Assembly (NCBI RefSeq): GCF_001718415.1
Contig: NZ_CP013378.1
Span: forward strand, 868,001 to 932,000
Reading direction: 5' to 3'
From: Burkholderia pseudomultivorans
Lineage (GTDB): Bacteria > Pseudomonadota > Gammaproteobacteria > Burkholderiales > Burkholderiaceae
Length of the DNA: 64,000 bases
Shown here: in pieces, positions 39,816-48,541 of the stretch
Position numbering within the stretch: the first letter of the stretch is position 1
Layout: each line of letters starts with the position of its first letter
Translations under genes and position numbers: made by a program
Notes under the pieces: model-generated
The model's input: only the letters and a program-made list of their open reading frames with translations
Told to the model about the DNA's origin: nothing
The model's database searches: none

Positions 39816-40760
39816 TCAGGCAGTCACGCCGCGACGCGCGATCGCACCGCCGATCCAGGCCGCCGCCTCCGTCAGCGCTTCCTTTGCCGCCGCGCACGCG
39901 AGCCCCATGCGAAAGAAGCCGTGGATCATGCCTTCGTAGTGCCTCAACGTGACGGGCACGCCCGCGTCGAACAGGCGATTCGCATAGGCATCCCCCTCAT
40001 CGCGCAAGGGATCGAAGCCGGCCGTCACGACGAGCGCGCGCGGCAATCCCGCCAGCGACCTTGCGCGAAGCGGGCAGGCATGCGGATGAAACGCATCCCG
40101 CTCGTTCGCGACGTAGTCGTGCCAGAACCGAATCATCGCCGCGCGCGTGAGCGCATAACCGGACTGGTTCTCGATGTACGAGCGGGTCGGCGGCGTGTGG
40201 TAGTCGGTCACCGGGTAGATCAGTACCTGCGCACACAGCAACGGGCCGCCTTCGTCGCGGATCCTCAGCGCGGTCACCGCTGCGAGGTTGCCGCCCGCGC
40301 TGTCGCCCGCCACGACGATGCGCGACGCATCGAGCGACAGTGTTTCCGCCTGTTGCGCGATCCAGCCCACGGCGTCGAAGCAGTCGTCGACCGCGGCAGG
40401 GAAGCGGTGCTCGGGCGCAAGCCGATAGTCGAGCGCAATCACGGCCGCCCCGCTTCCCTCGCATAGATCTCTGCACACGTGATCGTGCGTGTCGAGATTG
40501 CCGATCACGAAGCCGCCGCCGTGAAAGAACACGATCACGCCGTCGCTTTGCCTGGCCTCCGGCCGCGGCCGGTACAAGCGAGCCGGCAACGAGCGCCCTG
40601 CCAGCGGTATTTCGAGGTCGACGACCTCGCCGACCATCGTGCGTCGATCGAGCGGCGGATAGGCCAGGCCTGCGCGCAGCGCGTCGACGGACAGACTCTC
40701 CATCGGCGGCGTCGATTCGAGGCTGCGCAGAATCGCGGCGATTTCAGGGTCGAGCGCCAT
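39816..40760 (-). CDS. Alpha/beta hydrolase, HSL (esterase) family
   Basis: 314 residues from the ATG at 40760 (GGAGTAGCGT before it). HGGG at 80-83, GDSAGG with Ser154, Asp in AGFDPLRDEG, and the His in EGMIHGF. It is a paralogue of the esterase at 36009, with the same family motifs. Gene order suggests it hydrolyses an ester or lactone to the hydroxyacid used by the dehydrogenase encoded downstream. Divergent from the carboxymuconolactone-decarboxylase-like gene across 478 bp. Confidence 0.9.
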   Translation of the reverse strand: MALDPEIAAILRSLESTPPMESLSVDALRAGLAYPPLDRRTMVGEVVDLEIPLAGRSLPARLYRPRPEARQSDGVIVFFHGGGFVIGNLDTHDHVCRDLCEGSGAAVIALDYRLAPEHRFPAAVDDCFDAVGWIAQQAETLSLDASRIVVAGDSAGGNLAAVTALRIRDEGGPLLCAQVLIYPVTDYHTPPTRSYIENQSGYALTRAAMIRFWHDYVANERDAFHPHACPLRARSLAGLPRALVVTAGFDPLRDEGDAYANRLFDAGVPVTLRHYEGMIHGFFRMGLACAAAKEALTEAAAWIGGAIARRGVTA

Positions 40761-41014
40761 ACGCGCTACTCCGTGATGCACTGCGCGGGTTCACGGCCCG
40801 GCGTGGCGGGAGACTCGAGACGTGCGTCGAAAGCGAGTCGTCGATTCGTTGACACGTTATTGAAAAGAGGCATCGTTCATCTCCCTGTTGGCAGTTTTCC
40901 TGCACTGGACTGACGCGGGCAATCCGAACACGCTGGTCGCTGCGAGCGCGGCCGCGCCATTCATGCAAAGCGTGCCGACGTGCCGGGTCGTGGTCAATGT
41001 CGGCACACGGTGCT

Positions 41015-41029
41015 TTCCGTACAACGGAA
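41015..41029 (+). promoter_or_regulatory. Perfect TTCCGT-N3-ACGGAA palindrome
   Basis: TTCCGTACAACGGAA, a perfect 6+3+6 palindrome, 209 bp upstream of the ATG at 41239 and 255 bp from the divergent hydrolase. Confidence 0.6.
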
Positions 41030-41129
41030 CGGGCAATATCTCGCGAGGAGAGCGGCGTCGGCTCGATTCGTCGCGGCGGCGCTCATGCCGGGCGCCGCGT
41101 CATCGCGTTGCGGGCAACTGCGGATTCGA

Positions 41130-41144
41130 TTCCACTGTACGGAA
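41130..41144 (-). promoter_or_regulatory. TTCCGTAC site upstream of the CMD-like gene
   Basis: The minus strand reads TTCCGTACAGTGGAA, 94 bp upstream of the ATG at 41239. It matches TTCCGTACNNNGGAA at every fixed position. Confidence 0.6.
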
Positions 41145-41238
41145 ACGCCGTATGCAACCCGCTTCCGGCACCTTCGACCAGCGTCTATTCTTGGGTAGCC
41201 GCCCGCATTCGGGTTCGTGCGCCACGCAAAGGAAAGGA

Positions 41239-41979
41239 ATGGACGATTCAAACGTTCTGAAGACACGATTCGAACATCTGCACGGCTTCTGGAACAACGG
41301 GCTCGAATCTGCGCTGCAGGAAGACCCTGCCTTCTTCGCCAGCTATCTGTCGATGGCCGAAGTCGCGATGGGCGCGACGCACCTCGAACCGAAGATACGC
41401 GACTTCGTCCTGATCGCCGCCAATGCAAGCGTGACGCACCTGAATTCCGAGGCCGTCAGCCACCACGTCGAAGCCGCCGTGAAACACGGCGCAACCCGCG
41501 GTGAACTGCGCGAGGTGCTTCAGGTCGCCTCCGTTCTCGGCATTCATGCGTATATGGTCGGGGTGCCAATCCTGCTCGAAGCGCTTGCCGCCACCGGCGA
41601 ATCGCTCGATGCGGTGTTCCCGCTCGACGACGCCTTCGAGAAAGTGCGCGCGCAGTTCACCGAGCGCCGCGGTTACTGGAGCGACGAGTTGCAAGGCATG
41701 GTTCGCAGTTCTCCCGCGTTCTTCGACGGGTATACGGCGTTTTCGTCGGCACCGTGGAAGACCGGCGAGCTGGCGCCGGTCGTCAAGGAATTGTTGTACG
41801 TGGCAATCGACGTATCGACGACACACCTCTTCGAGCCGGGCGTCCGCATTCATACGCGCAACGCGCTTCGCTACGGTGCGACACCGGCGCAAGTGCTGCA
41901 GGTCATGCAGATCGTCAGTTGTGTCGGGATGCAGAGCTTTCTGCTCGGCGTACCCCGTTTGAGATCCGCTGGGGCCTGA
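41239..41979 (+). CDS. Carboxymuconolactone decarboxylase-like protein (two domains)
   Basis: 246 residues from the ATG at 41239 (GGAAAGGA upstream). Two tandem AhpD/CMD-like helical domains: PKIRDFVLIAANASVTHLNSEAVSHHVEAAVKHGATRGELREVLQVASVLGIHAYM (about 50-110) and the repeat ELAPVVKELLYVAIDVSTTHLFEPGVRIHTRNALRYGATPAQVLQVMQI (about 175-230). The CxxC of peroxidase-type AhpD proteins is missing, so a decarboxylase or binding role is more likely than peroxidase activity. Two TTCCGTAC sites lie upstream. Confidence 0.85.
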   Translation: MDDSNVLKTRFEHLHGFWNNGLESALQEDPAFFASYLSMAEVAMGATHLEPKIRDFVLIAANASVTHLNSEAVSHHVEAAVKHGATRGELREVLQVASVLGIHAYMVGVPILLEALAATGESLDAVFPLDDAFEKVRAQFTERRGYWSDELQGMVRSSPAFFDGYTAFSSAPWKTGELAPVVKELLYVAIDVSTTHLFEPGVRIHTRNALRYGATPAQVLQVMQIVSCVGMQSFLLGVPRLRSAGA

Positions 41980-42010
41980 CTGCACGCGCCTGAAAACAGG
42001 CTAGTTCCGG

Positions 42011-42093
42011 TTGAGCGATCCGGGCGACATCCGGCACTCGATCGCGGGGTGCGGCTGATGCGGCGCATCGCGCAAACCGCTGCGTTCGCGTCG
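42011..42093 (+). pseudogene. Remnant of a GMC oxidoreductase gene
   Basis: 83 bp that align with codons 412-439 of the GMC gene at 28862-30484 (bases 30095-30178), with about 74 of 84 positions identical. The translation reads LSDPGDIRHSIAG, then after a one-base deletion RLMRRIAQTAAFAS, against LSDPGDIRRSIAG and RLMRRIAETAPLAS in the intact gene. Beyond 42085 the sequence (GTCGGAGGGGCTCGGC) resembles bases 30494-30509 just past the GMC stop, as if about 310 bp had been lost between short similar repeats. This second part is less certain. No intact gene remains here. Confidence 0.7.
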
Positions 42094-42149
42094 GAGGGGC
42101 TCGGCCGGCCGCGTACGCGATCGTACCGACGCCCCGCTCGCGCGCTGGA

Positions 42150-43055
42150 TCAAAGGTGCTTGCCGAAGAACGGCGCCAGCTTCGACACCGCTTCGCGCAT
42201 CTGCTCGGGCGTATCGTAAAGCGACATGTGCGTGGCGCCCGGGATCACGTGCAGGTGCTTGTCGGTGCTGGCCGCCTTGTCGAAGATGTCCCGGCTGAAC
42301 CACAGCGAGCCGGCGTCGCTGCCGGCGATCAGTTGCAGCGGTTGCGTCAGCAGCACGTCGGCCGACGCGAATGCGTCGTAGGTCACCAGTTGCGGCAGGC
42401 TGCTGGTCGTGAACTGGCTCGGCGTGTTGGGATGCTGCGCGCGCGACGTACGGTAGTAGTCGTACGCTTCGCGCATGTCGCGATCCTCGACGCCGTCGAG
42501 GCTCGTCGGCGAGAACGGCAGATACGCGACCGGCTCGCCGTCGGCCTCGCGCGTGCGCTGCGCGGCGCCCAGTTCGAGCAGCCCGATCGCCTTCGCCGCC
42601 GGCTCGTCGCCGCGCCAGCCGACGCGGAACATGCTGCCGATATTGACGGTGCTGATACCGCCAACCGCCTTGATGCGCCGGTCGGTCATCGTCGCGTGGA
42701 TCGCATAGCCGCCGCCTGCGCAGACACCCAGCGCGCCGATCCTGTCGCGATCGACGCAATCGCGCGTCACCAGATAGTCGACCGCACTGCGCACGTCGTT
42801 GACGCGCGCATAAGGATCCTCGAGAAACCGCGGCGTGCCGCCGCTTTCCCCCTGGAACGACGCGTCGAACGCGAGCGTGACGAAGCCTTCGCGCGCCAGC
42901 TGCTCCGCATAGCGACCGGCCGTTTGCTCCTTGACGCCGCCGCCCGGATGCACGCATACGATGGCCGGATACTTGCGGGCCGCGTCGAAGCCTTCGGGAA
43001 AATAGAGGTTCGCGGCCATTTCAAGCGCGCCGTTCGGAAATTTGACTGATTGCAT
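42150..43055 (-). CDS. Dienelactone hydrolase-like alpha/beta hydrolase
   Basis: 301 residues from the ATG at 43055 (CTGGAGAACTC upstream). Alpha/beta hydrolase with YPAIVCVHPGGGVKEQTAG near residue 27, the nucleophile region GALGVCAGGGYAIH (Cys in the nucleophile elbow, as in dienelactone hydrolases) and a C-terminal His in GATHMSLYD. Paralogue of the gene at 46589 (shared TLAFDAS, RYLEDP-like and LLTQPLQ blocks). Substrate unknown; a lactone or ester from the local pathway is likely. Confidence 0.85.
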   Translation of the reverse strand: MQSVKFPNGALEMAANLYFPEGFDAARKYPAIVCVHPGGGVKEQTAGRYAEQLAREGFVTLAFDASFQGESGGTPRFLEDPYARVNDVRSAVDYLVTRDCVDRDRIGALGVCAGGGYAIHATMTDRRIKAVGGISTVNIGSMFRVGWRGDEPAAKAIGLLELGAAQRTREADGEPVAYLPFSPTSLDGVEDRDMREAYDYYRTSRAQHPNTPSQFTTSSLPQLVTYDAFASADVLLTQPLQLIAGSDAGSLWFSRDIFDKAASTDKHLHVIPGATHMSLYDTPEQMREAVSKLAPFFGKHL

Positions 43056-43347
43056 GAGTTCTCCAGTTGATGTTTCACCGGGGCGATTCGACGTTTGCAT
43101 CCCGGACCTGGTCGAATATAGTCGTCGATGTCGCCAGCAACTAGACTGCATGAAGTTCATGCGCCAATAAGCCAGGCTTATCAATCAAGACCTGCGTTTC
43201 CAACCGGAAAGCCTTGCCGGGACGGCAGCCGATGAATGGACCGCGCGGATCGGCGCGCGTTGTCATGGACGATCGCGCCGGTTCCCCGGCGCGACCGACC
43301 GGCAGCGTGACGATGGCCGCCGCAGGCCGCTTCGATGCGGTGATCGG

Positions 43348-43926
43348 TCAGCCTTTGCTCGGCTGATGAAACATCGGCCAGTGCTGCCGGACGAGTTCGC
43401 GCGACGCACCGTATGCGTAGCAGCTGTCGATCTTGAGCGGTTTCCCGCTGGCGTCGGTTGCTTCGAGCAAACCTCGGGCACGCAGCGGATTGACGGCCTG
43501 GATGGCCGCGGTTGCGAGCGGGATCAGGATTTCGCGCAGATGCGCGCAGGTTTCGCCGGGCGGCAGTCGCTTGCGTACCTCGCCGCCCCAGCCCGCCCCG
43601 ATCCGCAACCCCACCAGCGCCTGCAGCGACGCGCCGCCGCCCGGGCATTCGCGGTACGGATAGGCGCGGATGAAGGTGCTGACCGCGTGGATGACCATAT
43701 CGAGATCGAATACCACGCACAGCCCGATGTCGTGAATCGGATCGTTCGCCGGCACCACGCGCACGCCGCTGGGCGGCGCGAAATCGTGCGGTTTGCGGTC
43801 CGTCAGATGACCTTCGATTTCAAAGAGTCCGTCGCTTCGCCTGAATCCCTCGAACGCGATCCGCCTCGTATGCAGCGGCTCGCGCGTCACCGCGTCGGTT
43901 GCCGCGCCGTTGTCGTGAACGCTCAT
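43348..43926 (-). CDS. DUF2889 domain protein
   Basis: 192 residues with the DUF2889 pattern LHTRRIAFEGFRRSDGLFEIEGHLTDRKPHDF at the N-terminus and CPGGGASLQALVGLRIGAGW in the middle. Function is unknown in the literature I recall; it often sits in catabolic loci with CoA-linked or MmgE/PrpD genes. Its ATG overlaps the stop of the MmgE/PrpD gene by 4 bp, so the two are probably functionally linked. Confidence 0.8.
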   Translation of the reverse strand: MSVHDNGAATDAVTREPLHTRRIAFEGFRRSDGLFEIEGHLTDRKPHDFAPPSGVRVVPANDPIHDIGLCVVFDLDMVIHAVSTFIRAYPYRECPGGGASLQALVGLRIGAGWGGEVRKRLPPGETCAHLREILIPLATAAIQAVNPLRARGLLEATDASGKPLKIDSCYAYGASRELVRQHWPMFHQPSKG

Positions 43927-45368
43927 TGCGCCCTCCCGGCAGCCTCGATCTCGCGCGCGACATTCGCCAGTGCATGCGCGAGCGTCCGGCCGTCGCTGCG
44001 AGCGTCCTGAATGAGCGTGGCGAACTGCCTGACCGCCGACGTCCGCACGCCATGCGCCGCGAGACCGTCGCCCTTCGCGATGATCTGCTCGAGCGTCAAC
44101 GGTCTGGCCGGCGTCCCGACGCTGTCGATCACGACGCTGGCACGCGCGGTGCCGTCGTCGCGCACGATCCGCGCGCCGGTCGCGAAGCGGGTCGGGTAAT
44201 ACTGCGTCAGCGCGTCGCTCGGTTCGAAGCGCACGCGCTGCGCGATGCGCCGGATCTGCGGATCGGCGAGAAACGCGTCGTCATACGCGTCATAGCGGTA
44301 CGGCCCGTAGCTCAGCGTCGCGCCGACGATATACGGACAGCTGTATTGCGCGGCCATCGTCGATTCGGGTTGCGCGAGCATATGCTGGTCCGCGATCAGC
44401 GGTGGGCCGCTGATCACGATCTCGCGGATGTCGTTGGTTCGCATCGCAAAGTTGTCGGTCAACTCAGCCAGCGCGTCGATCGTCGAGTGGAACAAGCGAC
44501 AACAGGCGTACGGCTTGAGGCTGATCGCATGGATCTGCAGCGCGTCATGCCGTTCGACTGCGCGCAGCGGACCGCCGAACAGCGCGGCGAGCCCGTAGGC
44601 GCCTTCGACGACGCACCGCGGCGCCGTCACCGCGTCCATCTGCGCAAATTCGGCGGCGATCACGCCGTTGCGTGCCGCGATGCCCGCATGAACGCGCTTG
44701 ACCTCGCCGCCAGCCGCCTCCGCCGAGAACTGCATCGAGCCGCTTGCCTGCGACAGCGCATGGCCCCAGGCGCGAATCAGCGCTTCCGGCGTGACCGGCG
44801 CGTCGTGACGATACGCATGAAGCGCCACGCAGGCGGTGGCCGCGCCGAAGGTGCCGAAAATCGCCGTCGGATGAAACCCGCGATGCACGGTTTCCATCCC
44901 GCCCGCCGCCGCGCCGACCAACGCCATCGCCTCGTAGCCGGCGGCCACCGCGCGAAACAGCGCGGCCTGCGACGCGCCGGTGTCCGCCGCGACGGCCAGC
45001 GCCGCCGGTATCACGGCCGCGCCGGGATGGCTCAGCGTCTCGTTATGCGTGTCGTCGAGCTCGTAGCTGTGCGAGGCCGTGCCGTGCACCAGCGCGGCAA
45101 CGGACGCATCGGCCGTCCAGTCGCCGCCGAGGACCGGGCTCGCGCCCGTGCCGGCAAAACGCCGCGACCAGCCCGCGATCTGGGTCGTCCACGGCCGTGT
45201 CGCGCCCCACAGCGAGACGATGAAGTTGTCGAGGAAAAGCCGGCACAGTGCTGCGGTATCGGCATCGGTCGCGCACCGGTTCGCCACGGACGCGACATGC
45301 GCGACGATGGCCGCGGTGACATCCGTCGGTGCAGACGCCGATTCTCCAGCGCCGTTGGGGGATTGCAT
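43923..45368 (-). CDS. MmgE/PrpD family protein
   Basis: 481 residues from the ATG at 45368 (ACAGGAGACGAAGC upstream). Family motifs: LFLDNFIVSLWGATRPWTTQIAG near 45, HGTASHSYELDDTHNETLSHPGAAVIPAALA near 100, and LKPYACCRLFHSTIDALAELT near 315. Members include 2-methylcitrate dehydratase and cis-aconitate decarboxylase; many others are of unknown reaction. A dehydratase or isomerase of a hydroxy acid is plausible. A TTCCGTAC-type site lies 143 bp upstream. Confidence 0.88.
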   Translation of the reverse strand: MQSPNGAGESASAPTDVTAAIVAHVASVANRCATDADTAALCRLFLDNFIVSLWGATRPWTTQIAGWSRRFAGTGASPVLGGDWTADASVAALVHGTASHSYELDDTHNETLSHPGAAVIPAALAVAADTGASQAALFRAVAAGYEAMALVGAAAGGMETVHRGFHPTAIFGTFGAATACVALHAYRHDAPVTPEALIRAWGHALSQASGSMQFSAEAAGGEVKRVHAGIAARNGVIAAEFAQMDAVTAPRCVVEGAYGLAALFGGPLRAVERHDALQIHAISLKPYACCRLFHSTIDALAELTDNFAMRTNDIREIVISGPPLIADQHMLAQPESTMAAQYSCPYIVGATLSYGPYRYDAYDDAFLADPQIRRIAQRVRFEPSDALTQYYPTRFATGARIVRDDGTARASVVIDSVGTPARPLTLEQIIAKGDGLAAHGVRTSAVRQFATLIQDARSDGRTLAHALANVAREIEAAGRAQ

Positions 45369-45510
45369 GCTTCGTCTCCTGTCGTGACGCGGCCGCCGGG
45401 CGGCGCGCGCTGCCGCATCGCGCGTGCGGCCGCGATACGCGGGCACGCGGTGCACGTACCGTCACGATGCGCGGGCATCGGTGCACCCGTCAATTTGCAC
45501 GGGGCATCCC

Positions 45511-45525
45511 TCCCGTACTTTGAAA
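45511..45525 (+). promoter_or_regulatory. TTCCGTAC-family site upstream of MmgE/PrpD
   Basis: TCCCGTACTTTGAAA, 143 bp before the MmgE/PrpD ATG; nearly identical to the site at 35068 (CCCGTACATTGAAA). Confidence 0.45.
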
Positions 45526-45607
45526 TGCCGGTGGCGGCAATGCGCACGCCCGATCGTGGATCGGGCGCGACACGAATGGTCGGAGCGAACGCGCGGTATC
45601 CACCGCC

Positions 45608-46474
45608 CTACGCGGAAAGGGACTCGATCGACGTCACTTCGACGCCATCGTAGGCCGTCGCTTCGCCTCGATCGCGCCATGCGGCCAGATCGGCCTCACG
45701 CGCGGCGATCGCGGCGTCCCAGGCGCGATACGCGTCCTGGCCCAGCATCAGCCGCAACGGCGGCACGTCGCTATTGACGGCATCGACCATCACGCGCGCG
45801 GCCTTCGCGGGGTCGCCCGCCTGCTTGCCGGCCTCGCGTTCGAAATAGTCGAGCATCGGCGCGACGATCGGGCGATACGCGTCGAGCGACTGCTCCGGCC
45901 GCATGTTCGCGTCGCCGGCGAATTCGGTCCGGAATGCGCCGGGCTCCACGAGCGTGACGCGGATCCCGAGCGGCGCGACTTCGTGATGCAAGGCCTCGCT
46001 CCACGCTTCGAGCGCGAACTTCGCCGCGCAATACGGACCGCATGCGGGGAACGTCACGAGCCCGGCGACGCTGGTGAGGTTCAGCACGTGGCCGCTGCCC
46101 TGCGCGCGCATGTGCGGCAACACCTCGCGCGTCAGCTCGGCCGCAGCGAAGAAGTTGAGCTCCATCTGCTCGCGCAGCTGGGCCGACGAAAATTCCTCGA
46201 CCGCGCCGCACGAACCGCGACCGGCGATGTTCGCCAGCACGTCGATGCGGCCGAACGCCTGCAACGCGGCCTGCAGCGCGGTCGCCCGCGCGGCTGCGTC
46301 GGTCACGTCCATCGGCAGCGCGAGCGCGCGGTCGCCGTAGCGGCCGGCGATGGCTTGCAGCGGCGCCAGGCGTCGCGCGGTCAGGACTGCGCAATCGCCA
46401 CCAGCCAGCACGTGCTCGGCCAATGCCTTGCCGAAACCCGACGAGGCGCCGGTGATGAACCAGATCTTTGCCAT
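45608..46474 (-). CDS. Short-chain dehydrogenase/reductase
   Basis: 288 residues from the ATG at 46474 (MAKIWFITGASSGFG). TGASSGFG (8-15), NIAG in place of NNAG (82-85), Ser135, Tyr148 and Lys152 (YCAAKFALE). The GASSGFG form and VEPGAFRTEFAG are typical of the retinol-dehydrogenase-like SDRs. It lies 114 bp downstream of the DLH-like hydrolase in one probable operon. Only a weak AGAGAAAG site is upstream. Confidence 0.88.
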   Translation of the reverse strand: MAKIWFITGASSGFGKALAEHVLAGGDCAVLTARRLAPLQAIAGRYGDRALALPMDVTDAAARATALQAALQAFGRIDVLANIAGRGSCGAVEEFSSAQLREQMELNFFAAAELTREVLPHMRAQGSGHVLNLTSVAGLVTFPACGPYCAAKFALEAWSEALHHEVAPLGIRVTLVEPGAFRTEFAGDANMRPEQSLDAYRPIVAPMLDYFEREAGKQAGDPAKAARVMVDAVNSDVPPLRLMLGQDAYRAWDAAIAAREADLAAWRDRGEATAYDGVEVTSIESLSA

Positions 46475-46588
46475 GAAAACTTTCTCTTGATAGATCGACG
46501 TCGTCACGCCGCGCCGCAGCGCGCGGCATAGGCGTGATCGCCGGACGATGAAAAACGGAAACGCGTGCGCGGAAATGTCCCGCCAGCG

Positions 46589-47524
46589 TCAACGCGCGGC
46601 CGCGAGGTTTTCCTGAAAGAACGGCCCGAGCTTCGACATGGCCTGCTCGACGTACTGCGGTTTGTCGTACAGGTCGTAGTGGCTCGCGCCGTCGACCACG
46701 AACAGGTTCTTGCGGCTCGAACGCGCGCGCTCGAACAGTTCGTAGCCGTCGCGGTACGACCCGAACGCGCCCGGTTTGTTGCCGATGACGATCTGCAGCG
46801 GCTGGGTCAGCAACTGATCCGCGAGGTGAAACGCATCGAAGCCCACCGCCGCCTGCAGGCCGGAGAAGCGCAGCTTGTTCGGCGAGCCCGGCTGCTGGCC
46901 GCGCGGCGTCGTGTAGTAGTCGACGGCTTCGACGATGTCGATGTCGTTGATGCCGGCCTGCTTGCGCTCGGCTTCCGACGCGGGAATGTAGGTGACGATC
47001 AGCGGGTCGGCGCCGCGCGCCTCCGCGGTACGCTGCTTGCCGATCGCGTCGAGCGTGGCGAGCGCCGCGTCGGCCGACAGGTTGCCTTCGCGCATGATGC
47101 GGCCGTAGTTGGCCGCGACGACGGTGCCCACCGCCTTGATCCGGCGCTCCGTCATCGCGGCGTTGACCGCATAGCCGCCGCCACCGCAGATGCCGAGCAC
47201 GCCGATACGCGCGTCGTCGACGTAATCGAGCGTCACCAGATAATCGACCGCGCAACGGAAGTCCTCGACGCGCGACGCCGGATCTTCGAGGTAGCGCGGC
47301 TCGCCGCCGCTCGCGCCCTGATGGGAGGCGTCGAACGCGAGCGTCACGAAGCCGAGCGCGGCCAGCTTCTGCGCGTAGATCGACGCGGTCTGCTCCTTGC
47401 AGCTGCTGATCGGGTGGCCGCAGATGATGGCCGGATACTTCGTGCCGGCGTCGAAGTTCGGCGGGAAGTACAGATCGGCTGCAACGTCCACCGATCGATT
47501 GCGGAATGTGACGGATTGCGACAT
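46589..47524 (-). CDS. Alpha/beta hydrolase (DLH-like, paralogue of the 42150 gene)
   Basis: 311 residues. Blocks shared with the paralogue: YPAIICGHPISSCKEQTASIYAQKLAALGFVTLAFDASHQG, RYLEDPASRVEDFRCAVDYLV, nucleophile region GVLGICGGGGYAVNAAMTERR, LADQLLTQPLQIVIGNKPG and a C-terminal His in GASHYDLYD. The nucleophile is again Cys. Divergent from the LysR gene at 47630, which probably controls it. GAGGACAAGGCC lies before the ATG. Confidence 0.85.
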   Translation of the reverse strand: MSQSVTFRNRSVDVAADLYFPPNFDAGTKYPAIICGHPISSCKEQTASIYAQKLAALGFVTLAFDASHQGASGGEPRYLEDPASRVEDFRCAVDYLVTLDYVDDARIGVLGICGGGGYAVNAAMTERRIKAVGTVVAANYGRIMREGNLSADAALATLDAIGKQRTAEARGADPLIVTYIPASEAERKQAGINDIDIVEAVDYYTTPRGQQPGSPNKLRFSGLQAAVGFDAFHLADQLLTQPLQIVIGNKPGAFGSYRDGYELFERARSSRKNLFVVDGASHYDLYDKPQYVEQAMSKLGPFFQENLAAAR

Positions 47525-47561
47525 GGCCTTGTCCTCGATTGCGAAGTCGAAACAGCGACCA

Positions 47562-47590
47562 TGTTAAAGACTGGCTCGCCGAGTGATAAT
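47562..47590 (+). promoter_or_regulatory. Candidate LysR-gene promoter in the divergent region
   Basis: TGTTAA (47562-47567) and GATAAT (47585-47590) with a 17-bp spacer, 40 bp before the LysR ATG. The 105-bp divergent region would also hold the LysR operator. Confidence 0.25.
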
Positions 47591-47629
47591 CCTGCAAAAT
47601 CTTCTTGAAGTCATAAGCAGAGGTTCTCA

Positions 47630-48526
47630 ATGGCCGGCAACAATCTGAAGGATCTGTCCGCGTTCGTGATGGTGGCGGAAGAGCGCAGCTTTACGCGTGC
47701 GGCCGCGCGGCTCGGCGTGTCGCAGTCGGCGCTGAGCCAGACCATTCGCGGCCTCGAGGCGCGGCTCGACTTGCGGCTGTTCGCGCGCACGACGCGCAGC
47801 GTGTCGCTGACCGAGGCCGGCGAACGGCTGTTGAACCGCGTCGGCCCCGCGATGAGCGAAATCGATGCAGGACTGGAGGAAATCGGCGAACTGGTCGGCA
47901 AGCCGACCGGCGTGGTCCGGCTGACGGCCGACGAATTCGCGGTACAGAGCGTGCTGCAGCCGGCCATCGCGCGCTTCCTGCCCGATCATCCGGGCATCCG
48001 GATCGAGATCACGACGGACTACGGGCTCGCCGACATCGTCGACGGCCGTTTCGACGCCGGCGTGCGGCGCGGCCGCCTCGTCGCGAAGGACATGATCGCG
48101 GTGCGCATCGGCCCCGACATTCCGATGACCGTCGTCTGCGCGCCCGCGTATCTCGACCGCCATCCTGCGCCGAAGCGCCCGGCCGATCTCGTCTCGCATG
48201 CATGCATCAACCTGCGCCTGCCGACGCACGGCGAATTTCTCCCGTGGATTTTCACGAGGGCCGGCAACGAGCAACGCATCAAGGTGGACGGCCCGCTCGT
48301 GTACACGAGCATCGCACCGGTGCGCGACGCGGCGCTTGCCGGCCTCGGGCTTGCCTACCTGCCCGTCGAATACGTGCGCACGGCGCTGGCGTCCGGGCAG
48401 CTGGTCGAGGTGCTGGGCGCCTGGCGCAAGACCTTCGAGGGCTACCACCTCTATTACGCGAACCGGCGAAACGCGACCTCCGCGTTCTCGCTGCTGGTCG
48501 ACGCGCTGAAATACCGCAAGCCCTGA
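47630..48526 (+). CDS. LysR-family transcriptional regulator
   Basis: 298 residues; N-terminal helix-turn-helix (LSAFVMVAEERSFTRAAARLGVSQSALSQTIRGLEARLDLRLFARTTRSVSLTEAGERLL) and a C-terminal periplasmic-binding-like effector domain. Divergent from the hydrolase/SDR pair at 46589 and 45608, the arrangement usual for LysR regulators and their targets. Convergent, with only 15 bp between stops, with the second LysR gene. Confidence 0.9.
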   Translation: MAGNNLKDLSAFVMVAEERSFTRAAARLGVSQSALSQTIRGLEARLDLRLFARTTRSVSLTEAGERLLNRVGPAMSEIDAGLEEIGELVGKPTGVVRLTADEFAVQSVLQPAIARFLPDHPGIRIEITTDYGLADIVDGRFDAGVRRGRLVAKDMIAVRIGPDIPMTVVCAPAYLDRHPAPKRPADLVSHACINLRLPTHGEFLPWIFTRAGNEQRIKVDGPLVYTSIAPVRDAALAGLGLAYLPVEYVRTALASGQLVEVLGAWRKTFEGYHLYYANRRNATSAFSLLVDALKYRKP

Positions 48527-48541
48527 GGGCCGCGCATTTCA

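Larger units (their letters stand above)
40761..41238. other. Divergent intergenic region with two TTCCGTAC sites
   Basis: 478 bp between the HSL-family hydrolase and the decarboxylase-like gene. It holds a perfect-palindrome site at 41015 and another motif copy at 41130, listed separately. Short frames in this interval (for example starting at 40888) lack ribosome binding sites and typical codon use. Confidence 0.45.

Noticed and set aside
40888-41238. An N-terminal extension of the CMD-like protein.
   Set aside because: The extension covers both TTCCGTAC sites; the ATG at 41239 is preceded by GGAAAGGA and gives a normal two-domain protein.
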